Of a stretch of 50,323 nucleotides of DNA, positions 17,944 through 27,066 are shown piece by piece. A program made the position numbers and the translations under genes. The DNA is from Rubrivivax sp. Lineage in GTDB: Bacteria > Pseudomonadota > Gammaproteobacteria > Burkholderiales > Burkholderiaceae_C. Each line of letters starts with the position of its first letter. The first letter of the stretch is position 1. The notes beneath the pieces were generated by a model. It did no database searches, was not told where the DNA came from, and saw nothing but the letters and a program-made list of their open reading frames with translations. The stretch is taken from assembly GCA_020852865.1 (NCBI GenBank), contig JADYZZ010000025.1, positions 1-50,323 on the forward strand, given 5' to 3'.

Positions 17944-18795
17944 TCAGAACCGCCAGCTCGCCGCGACCGCCTGCCCGACGCGCAGCGTGCGCTCGAAGCC
18001 TTCGACGACGACCGCGTTCATGCCGAAGGTGATGCCGCCGTTCATGCGCGCATCGGCACGGAAACCCGCGAGCGTGGTGCTCACCTCGGGCGTGCTCGTG
18101 CCGCTGGCCGGGTCGACGTTCGGAATCGCACAGCGCACGCAGGGCTTGACGAGCCTCAGGCGCACCGGCCCTTCGTCGGCGGCGACGACCAGCTCGTCGA
18201 GATGGTCCTCGTCGAAGGCCTCGAGCCCGTCGAGCACGAGGTTGGGGCGGAAGCGCTCGATGCCCACCGCGCCGTGCCCGGCGCTGCGCAGCCGTGCGTT
18301 CAGCTCGGCCAGCGAGGCGCTGCCCAGCACCAGCAGCGGGAAGGCGTCGGCGAACGCCGTGGGCGACTCGAGCGTGCCGGTCCACTCGCGGCTGGCGAGC
18401 CGGCGCTCGTCGGGGTCGAAGCGCACGAGACGCGCGCGCAGGCCGAGGAAGTCGCTGAACCACTGCGCGGCAATGTCGCCCATGTCGAAGGCGCGCACCT
18501 CGTCGTGCCAGACGCGCGCCCGCGTCGCACGCTCGACGACGTCCAGCCGCAGGTGCAGCGCGAGCATGCCGGGCGCGCGCAGCACCAGGTCGTCGCTGCG
18601 CAGGCGCGTCGACACGAGTGCCATGCGCGGCCAGCGGCGCTGCGTGAGCATCGTGCCGTCCTCGTCGACCACCATCCAGGCGCGATCGAGGTCGAGCCCG
18701 GTCTCGACCAGCAGCGCCTCGTCCAGCGCGATGCCCGCGCAGGACTTGACGGGGTGGACGCGCAGTGCCGCGATGCGGCAGGCGATGTCGTTCAC
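17944..18795 (-). CDS. MOSC domain protein (molybdenum cofactor sulfurase C-terminal / YcbX-like)
   Basis: This 283-residue protein has an N-terminal MOSC_N beta-barrel domain (ALRVHPVKSCAG at about 11-22) and a C-terminal MOSC domain with conserved Cys in VKPCVRCAIPNVDP. Relatives bind molybdenum cofactor and reduce N-hydroxylated compounds (YcbX, mARC) or handle sulfur transfer. The start is GTG at 18795 with GAGG six bases upstream. The frame continues open far upstream, but the sequence there has no family character and overlaps the divergent hydroxylase gene. A 181-nt gap without recognisable features separates it from ychF. Confidence 0.88.
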   Translation of the reverse strand: MNDIACRIAALRVHPVKSCAGIALDEALLVETGLDLDRAWMVVDEDGTMLTQRRWPRMALVSTRLRSDDLVLRAPGMLALHLRLDVVERATRARVWHDEVRAFDMGDIAAQWFSDFLGLRARLVRFDPDERRLASREWTGTLESPTAFADAFPLLVLGSASLAELNARLRSAGHGAVGIERFRPNLVLDGLEAFDEDHLDELVVAADEGPVRLRLVKPCVRCAIPNVDPASGTSTPEVSTTLAGFRADARMNGGITFGMNAVVVEGFERTLRVGQAVAASWRF

Positions 18796-18912
18796 GTGGA
18801 CCTCGTGTCTTGGTCGGCGCTCGGGCGGCGGGGTGCGGCGGCAGGCCGCAGCGGCGCCAAGCACGTGCGCCGCGGCAGGGCATTGTGCCGCGCCCGCACG
18901 CAGCCCCCTCCC

Positions 18913-18918
18913 TACAAT
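18913..18918 (+). promoter_or_regulatory. -10 box (TACAAT) just upstream of the UbiH-family gene
   Basis: TACAAT ends six bases before the ATG at 18925, placing the expected transcription start on or next to the A of ATG. This resembles the arrangement before the BioC-like, SCO1 and wbpB genes. No good -35 is seen at 16-18 nt. Confidence 0.4.
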
Positions 18919-18924
18919 CGGCGT

Positions 18925-20043
18925 ATGGACCGCTGCGACATCCTCGTGCGCGGCGACGGCGCGGTCGGCGCCGTCGCCGCGCTGGCCTTGTCGCGCGCCG
19001 GCTTCGACGTCGCGCTGCTCGGCGCAGCGCCGACGCCGGGCGGCGCGCCTGCGGCCGCCGACCCGCGCTCGTATGCGCTGAACGAGGCCTCGGTGTCGCT
19101 GCTGCGTTCGCTCAAGGTGTGGGACGCCATCCCGGACGCGGCACGCACGCCGGTGCACGACATGCGCGTCGAGGGCGACCTGCCCGGCGCGCGCCTGGAC
19201 TTCTCGGCCTGGAGCGAGGCGCTGCCGCAGCTGGCGTGGATCGTCGGTGCGGCCGAACTCGAAGGCGCGCTGCGCGAGGCGCTGCGCTTCGCGCCGCATG
19301 TGCGGCGCGTGGCTGCCGAGTTGCCTGCGGCGCTCACCGTGCTGGCCGAAGGCAAGGCGTCCGCCACGCGTGCGCGCCTGGGCGTGCGCATGGAGCGCCA
19401 GTCCTATGGGCACCGCGCGATCGCCGCGCGCCTCGTCGCCGACCGCCCGCACGCGGGTCTGGCGCGCCAGTGGTTCCGCTCGCCCGACGTGCTGGCGCTG
19501 CTGCCGATCGACCAGCCCGTTGCCGGCCACGGGCTGGCGCTGGTGTGGTCGCTTCCCGACGCGCGCGCCCAGGCGCTGCTCGCGCTCGACGCGGCCGCGT
19601 TCGAGGCCGAACTGATGGCCGCCACCGACGGCGCGGCAGGCACGCTCGCACTCGCCGGCGCGCGCACCGACTGGCCGCTGGCCATCGGCTATGCCGAGCC
19701 GGTGTGCGGGCCGGGCTGGGTGCTGCTGGGCGACGCCGCGCATGTCGTGCATCCGCTCGCCGGCCAGGGCCTGAACCTGGGTTTCGGCGACGTCGTCTCG
19801 CTGGTCGAGGTGCTGGCCGAGCGCGAGCCCTGGCGTGCGCTCGGCGACGAACGGCTGCTGGCGCGCCATGCGCGCCGCCGCGAGGCCCCCGTGCGCACGA
19901 TGGGCCTGCTCACCGACGGCCTGCTGCACCTGTTCGCGAGCGAGCAGCCGCTGGTCAAGGAACTTCGCAACCGCGGCCTGGGTCTGGTCAACCGGCTGCC
20001 GCCGCTCAAGCACCTGTTCGCGCGCCAGGCGAGCGGCCGTTGA
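18925..20043 (+). CDS. UbiH/UbiF/Coq6 family FAD-dependent hydroxylase
   Basis: This 372-residue flavoprotein monooxygenase has the FAD-binding GDGAVGA near the start, a central YGHRAIAARL segment, and the FAD motif VLLGDAAHVVHPLAGQGLNLG, with the G-D-A-A-H characteristic of the family. It is expected to hydroxylate a ring position of a polyprenyl intermediate in ubiquinone synthesis; which position (C1, C5 or C6) cannot be decided from sequence. The gene lies 59 nt before dsbC, a pairing common in Burkholderiales. The N-terminal GxGxxG is intact, although the first X is Asp rather than the usual Gly or Ala. Confidence 0.9.
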   Translation: MDRCDILVRGDGAVGAVAALALSRAGFDVALLGAAPTPGGAPAAADPRSYALNEASVSLLRSLKVWDAIPDAARTPVHDMRVEGDLPGARLDFSAWSEALPQLAWIVGAAELEGALREALRFAPHVRRVAAELPAALTVLAEGKASATRARLGVRMERQSYGHRAIAARLVADRPHAGLARQWFRSPDVLALLPIDQPVAGHGLALVWSLPDARAQALLALDAAAFEAELMAATDGAAGTLALAGARTDWPLAIGYAEPVCGPGWVLLGDAAHVVHPLAGQGLNLGFGDVVSLVEVLAEREPWRALGDERLLARHARRREAPVRTMGLLTDGLLHLFASEQPLVKELRNRGLGLVNRLPPLKHLFARQASGR

Positions 20044-20102
20044 GCCGTTGCACCTGCCCGCCGCCCGCCCGTCCGTCCGACCGAACCCCGAGGACCCGAC
20101 CG

Positions 20103-20840
20103 ATGAAACCCCCGCTCCTCCGCCTGGCGCTCGCGGCGCTGGCGCTCGCCTGTGCCGGCCCCCTGCTGGCGCAGGAAGCCGTGATCCGCAAGACGCTGCC
20201 CGAACGGCTGCCCAACCTGCCGCCGATCGACGAGGTCACGCGCACGCCGATCCCGGGCCTGTGGGAGGTGCGCATGGGCACCAGCCTCGTCTACACCGAC
20301 GACAAGGGTGACCACCTCATCGTCGGCGGCTCGATCGTCGACACCAAGACGCGCGTCGACCTCACCGAGGCGCGCATGGACAAGCTGCTCGCCATCGACT
20401 TCGCCAAGCTGCCGCTGGCCGACGCCCTCACGATCAAGCAGGGCACGGGCGCGCGCAAGCTGGCCGTCTTCGTCGATCCGAACTGCGGCTACTGCAAGCG
20501 CTTCGAGCGCGATCTCGTCCAGGTCAAGGACGTGACGATCTACGCCTTCCTGATGCCCATCCTCGGCGCCGACTCCAACGCCAAGGCGCGCGACATCTGG
20601 TGCGCCAAGGACGGCGCCAAGGCCTGGCGCGCCTGGATGCTGGACGGCGTGGCCGCGCCCGCCGCCCCGGCCAAGTGCGACGCCGCGGCGCTCGAGCGCA
20701 ACGTCGCCTTCGGCCGCAAGCACCGGATCAACGGCACGCCGGCGGTGTTCTTCGAAGACGGCACGCGCAAGCCCGGTGCGATCCCGCTCGAGCTGGTCGA
20801 GCGGCTGCTCGGGCAGGCCGCCGGCGGCAAGAAGTCCTGA
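20103..20840 (+). CDS. dsbC: Periplasmic disulfide isomerase DsbC
   Basis: This 245-residue protein has a signal peptide (residues 1-23, ending LLAQ), a DsbC-type dimerisation domain with YTDDKGDHLIVGG, and a thioredoxin domain with active site CGYC at about 128-131 and the cis-Pro segment INGTPAVFFEDG. It isomerises wrong disulfides in periplasmic proteins, kept reduced by DsbD. It lies downstream of the hydroxylase gene on the same strand. The TGA stop is shared with palindromic repeat copy 2. Confidence 0.95.
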   Translation: MKPPLLRLALAALALACAGPLLAQEAVIRKTLPERLPNLPPIDEVTRTPIPGLWEVRMGTSLVYTDDKGDHLIVGGSIVDTKTRVDLTEARMDKLLAIDFAKLPLADALTIKQGTGARKLAVFVDPNCGYCKRFERDLVQVKDVTIYAFLMPILGADSNAKARDIWCAKDGAKAWRAWMLDGVAAPAAPAKCDAAALERNVAFGRKHRINGTPAVFFEDGTRKPGAIPLELVERLLGQAAGGKKS

Positions 20841-20888
20841 GCCTGTGAAGATATGAATCGCGGGCGTGATTTGTACCTTCGCAGGCTC
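20839..20888. repeat. 50-bp stop-codon palindrome, copy 2 (after dsbC)
   Basis: Arms run from GAGCCTGTGAAG to CTTCGCAGGCTC around GCGGGCGT; 17 of 21 arm positions pair. The element begins with the GA of the dsbC stop and is bounded by CTGA on both sides. A 138-nt gap to the next gene contains it. Confidence 0.88.
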
Positions 20889-20978
20889 TGAGCCGCCCCA
20901 ACGCGCCCGCAGGGCCGGCGGCGCCGAACCGAAGCATCACCCACCTGCAAGGCGCCGCCTCGCTCCGCAGCGGCCACT

Positions 20979-21428
20979 ATGAAGACCGCCTCCGTTCCCG
21001 CCGGGCCGCCCGTGCCGGCGCTGGCCCAGCGTCTGGGGCATCTCGGGCTCGTGCCCTTCGTGCTCGGCGCGCTGCTCGTGTGGTTCGTGCACGCCGAGGC
21101 GCTGCCGTTCGCGGCGCAGGCTCTGTCGGCCTATGCGGCGCTGGTGGTGTCCTTCCTTGGCGGCATCCACTGGGGGCTGGCGCTGCGCCAGGCCGAGCCC
21201 GCGCCGCGGCTGCTGCTGTGGGGCACGGCGCCCACGCTCGGTGCCTGGGTCGCGGTGATGATGCCGGCGGCCAGCGGCCTCGTGCTGAGCGGCGCGATGC
21301 TGCTTGCGTGCTGGCTCGTCGACCGGCGCCTGTACGTCGAGCAGGGCGTCGGCGCCTGGCTGACGCTGCGTTTTCGCCTGAGCGTCGGCGCGGCGCTGTG
21401 CTGCTTCATCGGTGCCGCGGGCACCTGA
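20979..21428 (+). CDS. DUF3429 family membrane protein
   Basis: This 149-residue protein has four or five hydrophobic segments and the family-typical SFLGGIHWGLAL motif near residues 57-68. DUF3429 members are small inner-membrane proteins of unknown function, widespread in proteobacteria. It has no catalytic motif I recognise. Palindromic repeats stand on both sides: copy 2 upstream, and copy 3 beginning in its own stop codon. The gene is therefore bracketed by the repeat family. Confidence 0.85.
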   Translation: MKTASVPAGPPVPALAQRLGHLGLVPFVLGALLVWFVHAEALPFAAQALSAYAALVVSFLGGIHWGLALRQAEPAPRLLLWGTAPTLGAWVAVMMPAASGLVLSGAMLLACWLVDRRLYVEQGVGAWLTLRFRLSVGAALCCFIGAAGT

Positions 21429-21476
21429 GCCTGTGAAGACATGAATCGCGGGCCCGATTCGGATCTTCGCAGGCGC
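21427..21476. repeat. 50-bp stop-codon palindrome, copy 3 (after the DUF3429 gene)
   Basis: Arms run from GAGCCTGTGAAGACATGAATC to GATTCGGATCTTCGCAGGCGC around a GC-rich centre. The GA of the DUF3429 gene's TGA is its first two bases. CTGA is present on both flanks. The next CDS starts 31 nt after it. Confidence 0.87.
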
Positions 21477-21507
21477 TGAGGAACCGGCCCGCAGCGCCGA
21501 GCCGGCC

Positions 21508-22719
21508 GTGACCGCGCCGCCTGTTCCGCCGGCGTCGCCGCGCTGGCGCCGGCCGCTGCTGCTGCTGCTGCTGCTGCCGGCGGTGCTGCTGGCGCACCTG
21601 TGGCTGGCCGACCGCCTGGTGCCGCAGGACTTGGGCTTCGGCGACGCGCCGCAGCGCATCGCCCGCATCGACGTCGCCTTCGTGCGCGAGCTGCAGCCGG
21701 CCGCGCCGGTGCTGCGCCGGTTGCAGCCGCCGCGCCGCGGGCCGCGGCCCGCGGCAGCGCTGACCGCCGACGCGGCGCTCGCGGCGGCCAGCGCGCCGTT
21801 GCCCGCGCTGCTGCGCGAGCCCCTGCTCGAACCCCTGCCCGAGCCCTTGACCGAGCCGTTGCCCGCGCCCGCACCGTCGCCGGCCGTCGCGACGGCCGGG
21901 GCCGCAAGCGCGCCGACCGGCGCCGCCTCGGCGGCCGGGACGGCCGAGGCCGGCACTGCCGCGGCGGCCGACGGGGCCATGGCCGGAGCCGCCTCGGCCG
22001 CCGAGATGGCTGCGGCGGCCGGCGCAGCGGCGAGCGCGTCCGCGGCCTTCGAGTGGCCGCCTTCGACGCGACTGGACTACCTGCTCACCGGCAACTACCG
22101 CGGCCCTGTCGAAGGCCAGGCGCGCGTCGACTGGCTGATGCGCGGCTCGCGTTACCAGGTGCATCTCGAGCTCTCGGTCGGCCCGCCGTTCGCGCCCCTG
22201 GTCTCGCGCCGGCTCTCCAGCGACGGCGAGGTCGGCGCGGCCGGCCTCGTGCCGCTGCGCTACGAAGAGGAGACACGGGTCGCGTTCCAGCAGCCGCGCA
22301 GTCTGCACATGGCCTTCGAGCCCGACCGCGTCCGGCTCGCCAACGGCCGCGAGGTGCCGCGTCCGCCCGGCGTGCAGGACAGCGCCAGCCAGTTCGTGCA
22401 GATGACCTGGCTGTTCACCACGCGCGCCGGCCTGCTGGCCGCCGGCGCGCGCGTGGAGATCCCGCTCGCGCTGCCGCGCGCGGTGGACCTGTGGGTCTAC
22501 GACGTGCTTGGCGCCGAGACGCTGTACACGCCGATGGGCGAGGTCGCCACCATGCACGTCAAGCCGCGCCGCGAGGCGCGTCCGGGCGGCGACCTGACGG
22601 CCGAGTTCTGGGTCGCGCCGACGCTGCAGTACCTGCCCGTGCGCATCGTCATCCGCCAGGACGCCGACACCTGGGTCGACCTGATGATCCAGCGCCTGCC
22701 GCGCCAGGCGCAGCGCTGA
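21508..22719 (+). CDS. DUF3108 domain-containing exported protein
   Basis: This 403-residue protein has an N-terminal membrane segment (about 15-32, Leu-rich), then a low-complexity linker rich in Ala, Pro and Glu (about 70-180) with a repeated LxEPLPEPLTEPLP-like pattern. A C-terminal DUF3108 domain (about 185-400) begins with LDYLLTGNYRGPVEG and contains YEEETRVAF, QMTWLFTTR and the closing YLPVRIVIRQDADTWVDL. It probably stands in the periplasm on a membrane anchor. The function is unknown. The start is GTG at 21508, chosen because the signal-anchor follows directly. Confidence 0.85.
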   Translation: MTAPPVPPASPRWRRPLLLLLLLPAVLLAHLWLADRLVPQDLGFGDAPQRIARIDVAFVRELQPAAPVLRRLQPPRRGPRPAAALTADAALAAASAPLPALLREPLLEPLPEPLTEPLPAPAPSPAVATAGAASAPTGAASAAGTAEAGTAAAADGAMAGAASAAEMAAAAGAAASASAAFEWPPSTRLDYLLTGNYRGPVEGQARVDWLMRGSRYQVHLELSVGPPFAPLVSRRLSSDGEVGAAGLVPLRYEEETRVAFQQPRSLHMAFEPDRVRLANGREVPRPPGVQDSASQFVQMTWLFTTRAGLLAAGARVEIPLALPRAVDLWVYDVLGAETLYTPMGEVATMHVKPRREARPGGDLTAEFWVAPTLQYLPVRIVIRQDADTWVDLMIQRLPRQAQR

Positions 22720-22764
22720 GCAACCGTCGCGCAGCGCTGCAGCGGCCGCGGCGCACCCGACCCG

Positions 22765-22770
22765 TATAGT
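22765..22770 (+). promoter_or_regulatory. -10 box (TATAGT) of the enoyl-CoA hydratase gene
   Basis: TATAGT lies 23 nt before the ATG at 22794, and GGAGG stands between them at 22780-22784. Unlike several neighbours, this gene therefore seems to have a normal short leader with a ribosome-binding site. Confidence 0.4.
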
Positions 22771-22793
22771 GCCCGCCTTTGGAGGCACCGACC

Positions 22794-23585
22794 ATGAGCG
22801 ACGAACCCCTCATCCTCACCGAGATCCGCGGCGCCGGCGCGCGCCGCACCGCGCTCGTCACGCTGAACCGGCCCAAGCAGCTCAACGCGCTCGACACGCC
22901 GCTGATGCAGCAGCTGGGCGCCGCGCTCGGCCGCTTCGACGACGACGCGTCGATCGGCTGCATCGTGCTCACCGGCAGCGACAAGGCCTTCGCCGCCGGC
23001 GCCGACATCACGGCGATGGCCGGCAAGACCTATGCCGAGGCGCTGGCCGAGAACTTCATCACGCGCGATTGGGAAGCCATCCTCGCCGTGCGCAAGCCGG
23101 TGATCGCCGCGGTGGCCGGCTTCGCCCTCGGCGGCGGCTGCGAACTGGCGATGATGTGCGACCTCATCATCGCCGCGGACAATGCCCGCTTCGGCCAGCC
23201 CGAGATCAAGCTCGGCATCATCCCGGGCGCCGGCGGCACGCAGCGGCTGCCGCGTGCCGTGGGCAAGAGCAAGGCGATGGACATGGTGCTCACCGGGCGC
23301 ACGATGGATGCGGCCGAGGCCGAGCGCGCCGGCCTCGTCGCGCGCGTCGTTCCGGCCGAACGCCTGCTCGACGAGGCGCTGGCCGCGGCCGAAGCGATCA
23401 ACGCCCTCAGCCCGGCGAGCGTGATGCTCGCCAAGGCCTGCGTGAACAAGAGTTTCGAGGGCGGCTTGCTCGACGGCGTGAACTTCGAGCGCCGGATCTT
23501 TCACTCGCTGTTCGCGACCGAGGACCAGAAGGAAGGCATGGCCGCCTTCGTCGAGAAGCGCAAGCCGCTCTGGCGCAGCCGCTAG
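22794..23585 (+). CDS. Enoyl-CoA hydratase (crotonase family)
   Basis: This 263-residue crotonase-fold protein has the CoA/oxyanion segment [27 protein letters not shown] with the first catalytic Glu, and [19 protein letters not shown] with the second. The pattern closely follows short-chain enoyl-CoA hydratases (EchA8/PaaF/FadB1 type) that hydrate trans-2-enoyl-CoA in beta-oxidation. No other beta-oxidation gene is adjacent. The start is the ATG at 22794 with GGAGG nine bases upstream; a TTG at 22779 would overlap that site and was rejected. Confidence 0.95.
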   Translation: MSDEPLILTEIRGAGARRTALVTLNRPKQLNALDTPLMQQLGAALGRFDDDASIGCIVLTGSDKAFAAGADITAMAGKTYAEALAENFITRDWEAILAVRKPVIAAVAGFALGGGCELAMMCDLIIAADNARFGQPEIKLGIIPGAGGTQRLPRAVGKSKAMDMVLTGRTMDAAEAERAGLVARVVPAERLLDEALAAAEAINALSPASVMLAKACVNKSFEGGLLDGVNFERRIFHSLFATEDQKEGMAAFVEKRKPLWRSR

Positions 23586-23595
23586 CGGCTGCGGC

Positions 23596-23706
23596 GCCGC
23601 GCATCCAGACCTTGCGCAGGCCCTGCTCGAGCAGGATCGTCGTCGGCATCGCGGTGCTGACGCCGGCGAGCTGGTCGAACAGGGCCCGATCGGAGGCCGT
23701 CAGCGT
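23596..23706 (-). pseudogene. Fragment of a RraA-like (HMG/CHA aldolase family) gene, N-terminal part only
   Basis: Between the enoyl-CoA hydratase and the PNPOx-like gene, the minus strand encodes about 37 residues (starting TLTASDRALFDQLAGVSTAM, ending KVWMRG). They resemble the N-terminus of RraA-like proteins, where an ST-A-x-x-T-T-x-L motif and L-x-N-x-F-x-x-G follow. No ATG or GTG precedes the similarity, and it ends at the hydratase stop, so at most an N-terminal remnant survives. Assignment rests on memory of the family pattern. Confidence 0.4.
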
Positions 23707-23735
23707 CGGGTCCGTCCGCGCGGGCGCGCGGCGCT

Positions 23736-24287
23736 TCAGGGCTGCAGCCAGCGTGCGCCGGCGGCGTCGAACAGGGCGCGCCGATGGCCCTCGGGGTGGA
23801 TCTCGGTCCAGTCGAGCGCGCGCACGCTGGCGACGACGAGGGCGAAGTGGCCGCGCGTGCCGCGCGCCGCGTCGGGGCGCTCGATCACGCTGCCCGGCGG
23901 CTGCGGCGCGAAGTAGTCCTGCGCGGCCGGCGTCGCTTCGAGCCGCGCCCAGCGCGCCGCCACCTCCGGGCCCGAACTCAGCGCCTCGAGCGTGACGGCC
24001 AGCCTCAGCTGCCAGCCGAGCTCGCGCGACCACAGCACCAGCGTGCCTTCGGGGTCGGCCTCGAGGTGGCGCACCTTGGGGCTGCGCGCGTCGGTGTAGA
24101 AGATCACGCGGCGTGCCGCCGGCTCCACTTCGCGCAGCACCACCGAGCGCGCATCGGCGCGCCCGCCGGCCAGCGTGGCGAGCGTGGCCACGCGCCAGCC
24201 GTGCTCGGCGGCGCGCACGCTGGCGTCCAGCTCCTGCCAGACGGCCTGCTCGATGGCGGCCAGCGTCGCCAGGCGCTGCGCGTTCAC
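23736..24287 (-). CDS. Pyridoxamine 5'-phosphate oxidase-like FMN-binding protein
   Basis: This protein is 183 residues from the GTG at 24287, or 208 from an ATG at 24362; the extra 25 residues look non-conserved, so I prefer GTG. The split-barrel flavoprotein fold is suggested by ATLAGGRADARSVVLREVE, VIFYTDARSPKVRHLEADP and the C-terminal LDWTEIHPEGHRRALFD. It resembles the PNPOx-like family of FMN proteins whose substrates are often unknown, not canonical PdxH. It lies downstream of lysS on the same strand, with a gap of about 130 nt. Confidence 0.78.
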   Translation of the reverse strand: MNAQRLATLAAIEQAVWQELDASVRAAEHGWRVATLATLAGGRADARSVVLREVEPAARRVIFYTDARSPKVRHLEADPEGTLVLWSRELGWQLRLAVTLEALSSGPEVAARWARLEATPAAQDYFAPQPPGSVIERPDAARGTRGHFALVVASVRALDWTEIHPEGHRRALFDAAGARWLQP

Positions 24288-24416
24288 CGGATCGCCCCGG
24301 ACACGGCATACGGCGGGATGCGCTCTCGGGGGCGGCAAGGCGCGTTCACGCGGCCACCGCAAGCAAGGCGTGCTGCATGGTTCGCGCCCGGGAGCGGATC
24401 GGCGCGCTCATGGCCA

Positions 24417-25931
24417 TCAGGCGCCGTCCGCGCCCGCGGCGAGTGCGGCCTCGCCGCCCTCGCGCCGCAGCGCCGGGAACAGGATCACGTCGCGGATGGT
24501 CGGGCTGTCGGTGAACAGCATCACCAGGCGGTCGATGCCGATGCCGCAGCCGGCGGCCGGCGGCATGCCGTACTCGAGCGCGCGGATGTAGTCGGCGTCG
24601 TAGTACATCGCCTCCTCGTCGCCGGCCTCCTTGTTGGCGGCCTGGGCGGCGAAGCGCGCCGCCTGGTCCTCGGGGTCGTTCAGCTCCGAGAAGCCGTTGG
24701 CCATCTCGCGGCCGGTGATGAAGAGCTCGAAGCGCTCGGTCACCGTGGGATCGGCGTCGCGGGCGCGCGCCAGCGGCGACACCTCCACCGGATAGTCGAC
24801 GATGAAGGTGGGCTGGACGAGCTGGTCTTCCACCAGCGCTTCGAAGACGCCGAACTGCAGCTCGGCCAGCGTCCAGTGCGCCGGCGGCTCCTCGCCCAGC
24901 GCCTTCAGGCGCGCGTGCAGCAGGGCCGCGTCGCCGGCCTCGGCGGCGCTGAGGCCGGCATGCTGCACAAGCGCCTCGCGCACCGTCAGGCGCGCGAACG
25001 GCGGCTCGAGGTCGATCGTCTGCCCGGCATAGCTGAGCACCGCCGAGCCGGCGGCGGCGCGCGCGGCGTGGCGCAGCAGCCGCTCGGTGAAGTCCATCAG
25101 GTCGCGGTGCGTCCAGTACGCCGCGTAGAACTCCATCATCGTGAACTCGGGGTTGTGGCGCGCCGACAGCCCCTCGTTGCGGAAGTTGCGGTTGATCTCG
25201 AACACGCGCTCGAAGCCGCCCACCACCAGGCGCTTGAGGTAGAGCTCGGGCGCGATGCGCAGGAACATCTGCTGGTCGAGCGCGTTGTGGTGCGTGACGA
25301 AAGGCCGCGCGTTCGCGCCCCCCGGGATCGGGTGCAGCATCGGCGTCTCGACTTCGAGGAATCCGTGCTCGACCATGTAGTTGCGGATCGAGGCCACCGC
25401 GCGGCTGCGCGCGACGAAGCGCGCGCGCGCCGATTCGTCGGTGGCGAGGTCGACGTAGCGCTGGCGGTACTTCTGCTCCTGATCGGCCATGCCGTGGAAC
25501 TTGTCGGGCAGCGGGCGCAGGCTCTTGGCCAGCAGGCGGATCCGCGTCGCCTTCACCGACAGCTCGCCGGTCTTGGTGCGAAAGAGCAGGCCCTCGCAGC
25601 CGACGATGTCGCCCAGGTCCCAGTGCTTGAACTCGGCGAGGCGTTCGGCGCCGACCGCGTCCTGCGTCACATAGAGCTGGATGCGGCCGCTGGCGTCTTG
25701 CAGCGCGGCGAAGCAGGCCTTGCCCATCACGCGCTTGAGCATCATGCGCCCGGCCACGACGACCGCGACCGCCTGCGGCTCGAGTTCGGCGTTGGGCACC
25801 TGGCCCCAGCGCTGGTGCAGCTCGGCGGCCTGGTGGCGCGGCTTGAAGTCGTTGGGGTAGGCCACGCCGCGCGCGCGCAGCGCGCGCAGCTTGTCGCGCC
25901 GCTCGGCGATCAGGGGGTTCTCGTCGTCCAT
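24417..25931 (-). CDS. lysS: Lysyl-tRNA synthetase, class II
   Basis: This 504-residue enzyme has an N-terminal OB-fold anticodon-binding domain ([20 protein letters not shown]) and a class II catalytic core. The core shows motif 1 ([19 protein letters not shown]), motif 2 ([20 protein letters not shown]) and motif 3 ([20 protein letters not shown]). It charges tRNA-Lys. Length and motifs are normal. It is divergent from wbpB, and the 71-nt gap between them holds back-to-back -10 boxes. This gene marks the left edge of the polysaccharide locus. Confidence 0.98.
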   Translation of the reverse strand: MDDENPLIAERRDKLRALRARGVAYPNDFKPRHQAAELHQRWGQVPNAELEPQAVAVVVAGRMMLKRVMGKACFAALQDASGRIQLYVTQDAVGAERLAEFKHWDLGDIVGCEGLLFRTKTGELSVKATRIRLLAKSLRPLPDKFHGMADQEQKYRQRYVDLATDESARARFVARSRAVASIRNYMVEHGFLEVETPMLHPIPGGANARPFVTHHNALDQQMFLRIAPELYLKRLVVGGFERVFEINRNFRNEGLSARHNPEFTMMEFYAAYWTHRDLMDFTERLLRHAARAAAGSAVLSYAGQTIDLEPPFARLTVREALVQHAGLSAAEAGDAALLHARLKALGEEPPAHWTLAELQFGVFEALVEDQLVQPTFIVDYPVEVSPLARARDADPTVTERFELFITGREMANGFSELNDPEDQAARFAAQAANKEAGDEEAMYYDADYIRALEYGMPPAAGCGIGIDRLVMLFTDSPTIRDVILFPALRREGGEAALAAGADGA

Positions 25932-25955
25932 CTTCAGCTCGGGTTCCGGCCGTGA

Positions 25956-25961
25956 ATTCTA
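25956..25961 (-). promoter_or_regulatory. -10 box (TAGAAT) for lysS
   Basis: On the minus strand TAGAAT lies 24 nt before the lysS start codon. It stands in the shared lysS-wbpB gap, facing away from a second TAGAAT for wbpB. Confidence 0.4.
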
Positions 25962-25985
25962 GGCACCGACCCAAGGGGCGGCCCG

Positions 25986-25991
25986 TAGAAT
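25986..25991 (+). promoter_or_regulatory. -10 box (TAGAAT) for the wbpB-led polysaccharide operon
   Basis: TAGAAT ends eleven bases before the ATG at 26003, so the mRNA leader would be only a few bases. It is probably the main promoter of the 26003-37378 operon, as no comparable gap follows until 34212. Confidence 0.4.
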
Positions 25992-26002
25992 CCGCGGCTG
26001 CG

Positions 26003-27061
26003 ATGCAAGCTCCCTTCCCGATCACGGGCCGCCCGGTGCGTTTTGCCCTCGTGGGCTGCGGCCGCATCAGCGGCAACCACCTCGAGGCGCTCGGGCAGCA
26101 CGCGGGCCGCGCCGAGCTGGCGGCGGTGTGCGACAACCGTCCGGCGGCGCTGGCCGCCGCCGTCGCCCGGACCGGCGTGCCCGGCTTCGATTCGCTCGAG
26201 GCGCTGCTCGCCACCGAGCTGGCCGACGTCGTCGTGCTGGCCACGCCCAGCGGCCTGCATCCGCGCCAGGCGATGGCGGCGGCGCGCACCGGGCGCCACG
26301 TGCTCACCGAGAAGCCCATGGCCACCAAGTGGGACGAGGGCATGGAGATGGTGCGCGTGTGCCGCGAAGCGGGCATCAAGCTGTTCGTCGTCAAGCAGAA
26401 CCGCCTGAACGCGACGATGCAGCGGCTCAAGGGCGCGGTCGACGCCGGCCGCTTCGGGCGCATCTACATGGTCAACGTCAACGTGTTCTGGACGCGGCCG
26501 CAGAGCTACTACGACGACGCGCCCTGGCGCGGGCGCTGGGACATGGACGGCGGCGCCTTCCTCAACCAGGCCAGCCACTACGTCGACATGGTCGACTGGC
26601 TGGTGGGCCCGGTGGACAACGTGCATGCCTACACCGCCACGCTGGCGCGCGACATCGAGGCCGAGGACACCGGCGTCATGAGCCTGCGCCTGCGCTCGGG
26701 CGGCCTGGCCAGCATCAACGTCACGATGCTCACGCACGGCAAGAACTTCGAAGGCAGCATCACCCTCCTCGGCGAGCGCGGCACCGTGCGCGTGGGCGGC
26801 GTGGCCGTCAACCGCATCGAGCACTGGGAGTTCGCGCAGCCGCAGCCGGGCGACGACGAGGCGCGCAGCGCCAGCTACGCCACCCAGTCCGTATACGGCT
26901 TCGGCCATCCGCTCTACTACGCCAACGTCATCGACACGCTGCGCGGCGAGGCGAGCGCCCAGGTCGACGGCTACGAGGGCCTGCGCTCGCTCGAAGTCGT
27001 GATCGCCGCCTACCGCAGTGCGCGCGACGGCGTGCGCGTGGGCCTGCCGCTCGTCTTCTGA
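26003..27061 (+). CDS. wbpB: WbpB/WlbA-like UDP-GlcNAcA 3-dehydrogenase (Gfo/Idh/MocA family)
   Basis: This 352-residue oxidoreductase has the NAD-binding [17 protein letters not shown], the family [11 protein letters not shown] motif, and [18 protein letters not shown] in the substrate region. WbpB/WlbA oxidises C3 of UDP-N-acetylglucosaminuronate, recycling NAD with 2-oxoglutarate. The following genes are the matching acetyltransferase and aminotransferase, in the same A-B-C order as Bordetella wlb, which strongly supports the assignment. I start at MQAPFPITG (26003); an upstream ATG at 25952 would run through the promoter. Confidence 0.9.
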   Translation: MQAPFPITGRPVRFALVGCGRISGNHLEALGQHAGRAELAAVCDNRPAALAAAVARTGVPGFDSLEALLATELADVVVLATPSGLHPRQAMAAARTGRHVLTEKPMATKWDEGMEMVRVCREAGIKLFVVKQNRLNATMQRLKGAVDAGRFGRIYMVNVNVFWTRPQSYYDDAPWRGRWDMDGGAFLNQASHYVDMVDWLVGPVDNVHAYTATLARDIEAEDTGVMSLRLRSGGLASINVTMLTHGKNFEGSITLLGERGTVRVGGVAVNRIEHWEFAQPQPGDDEARSASYATQSVYGFGHPLYYANVIDTLRGEASAQVDGYEGLRSLEVVIAAYRSARDGVRVGLPLVF

Positions 27062-27066
27062 CGGCC

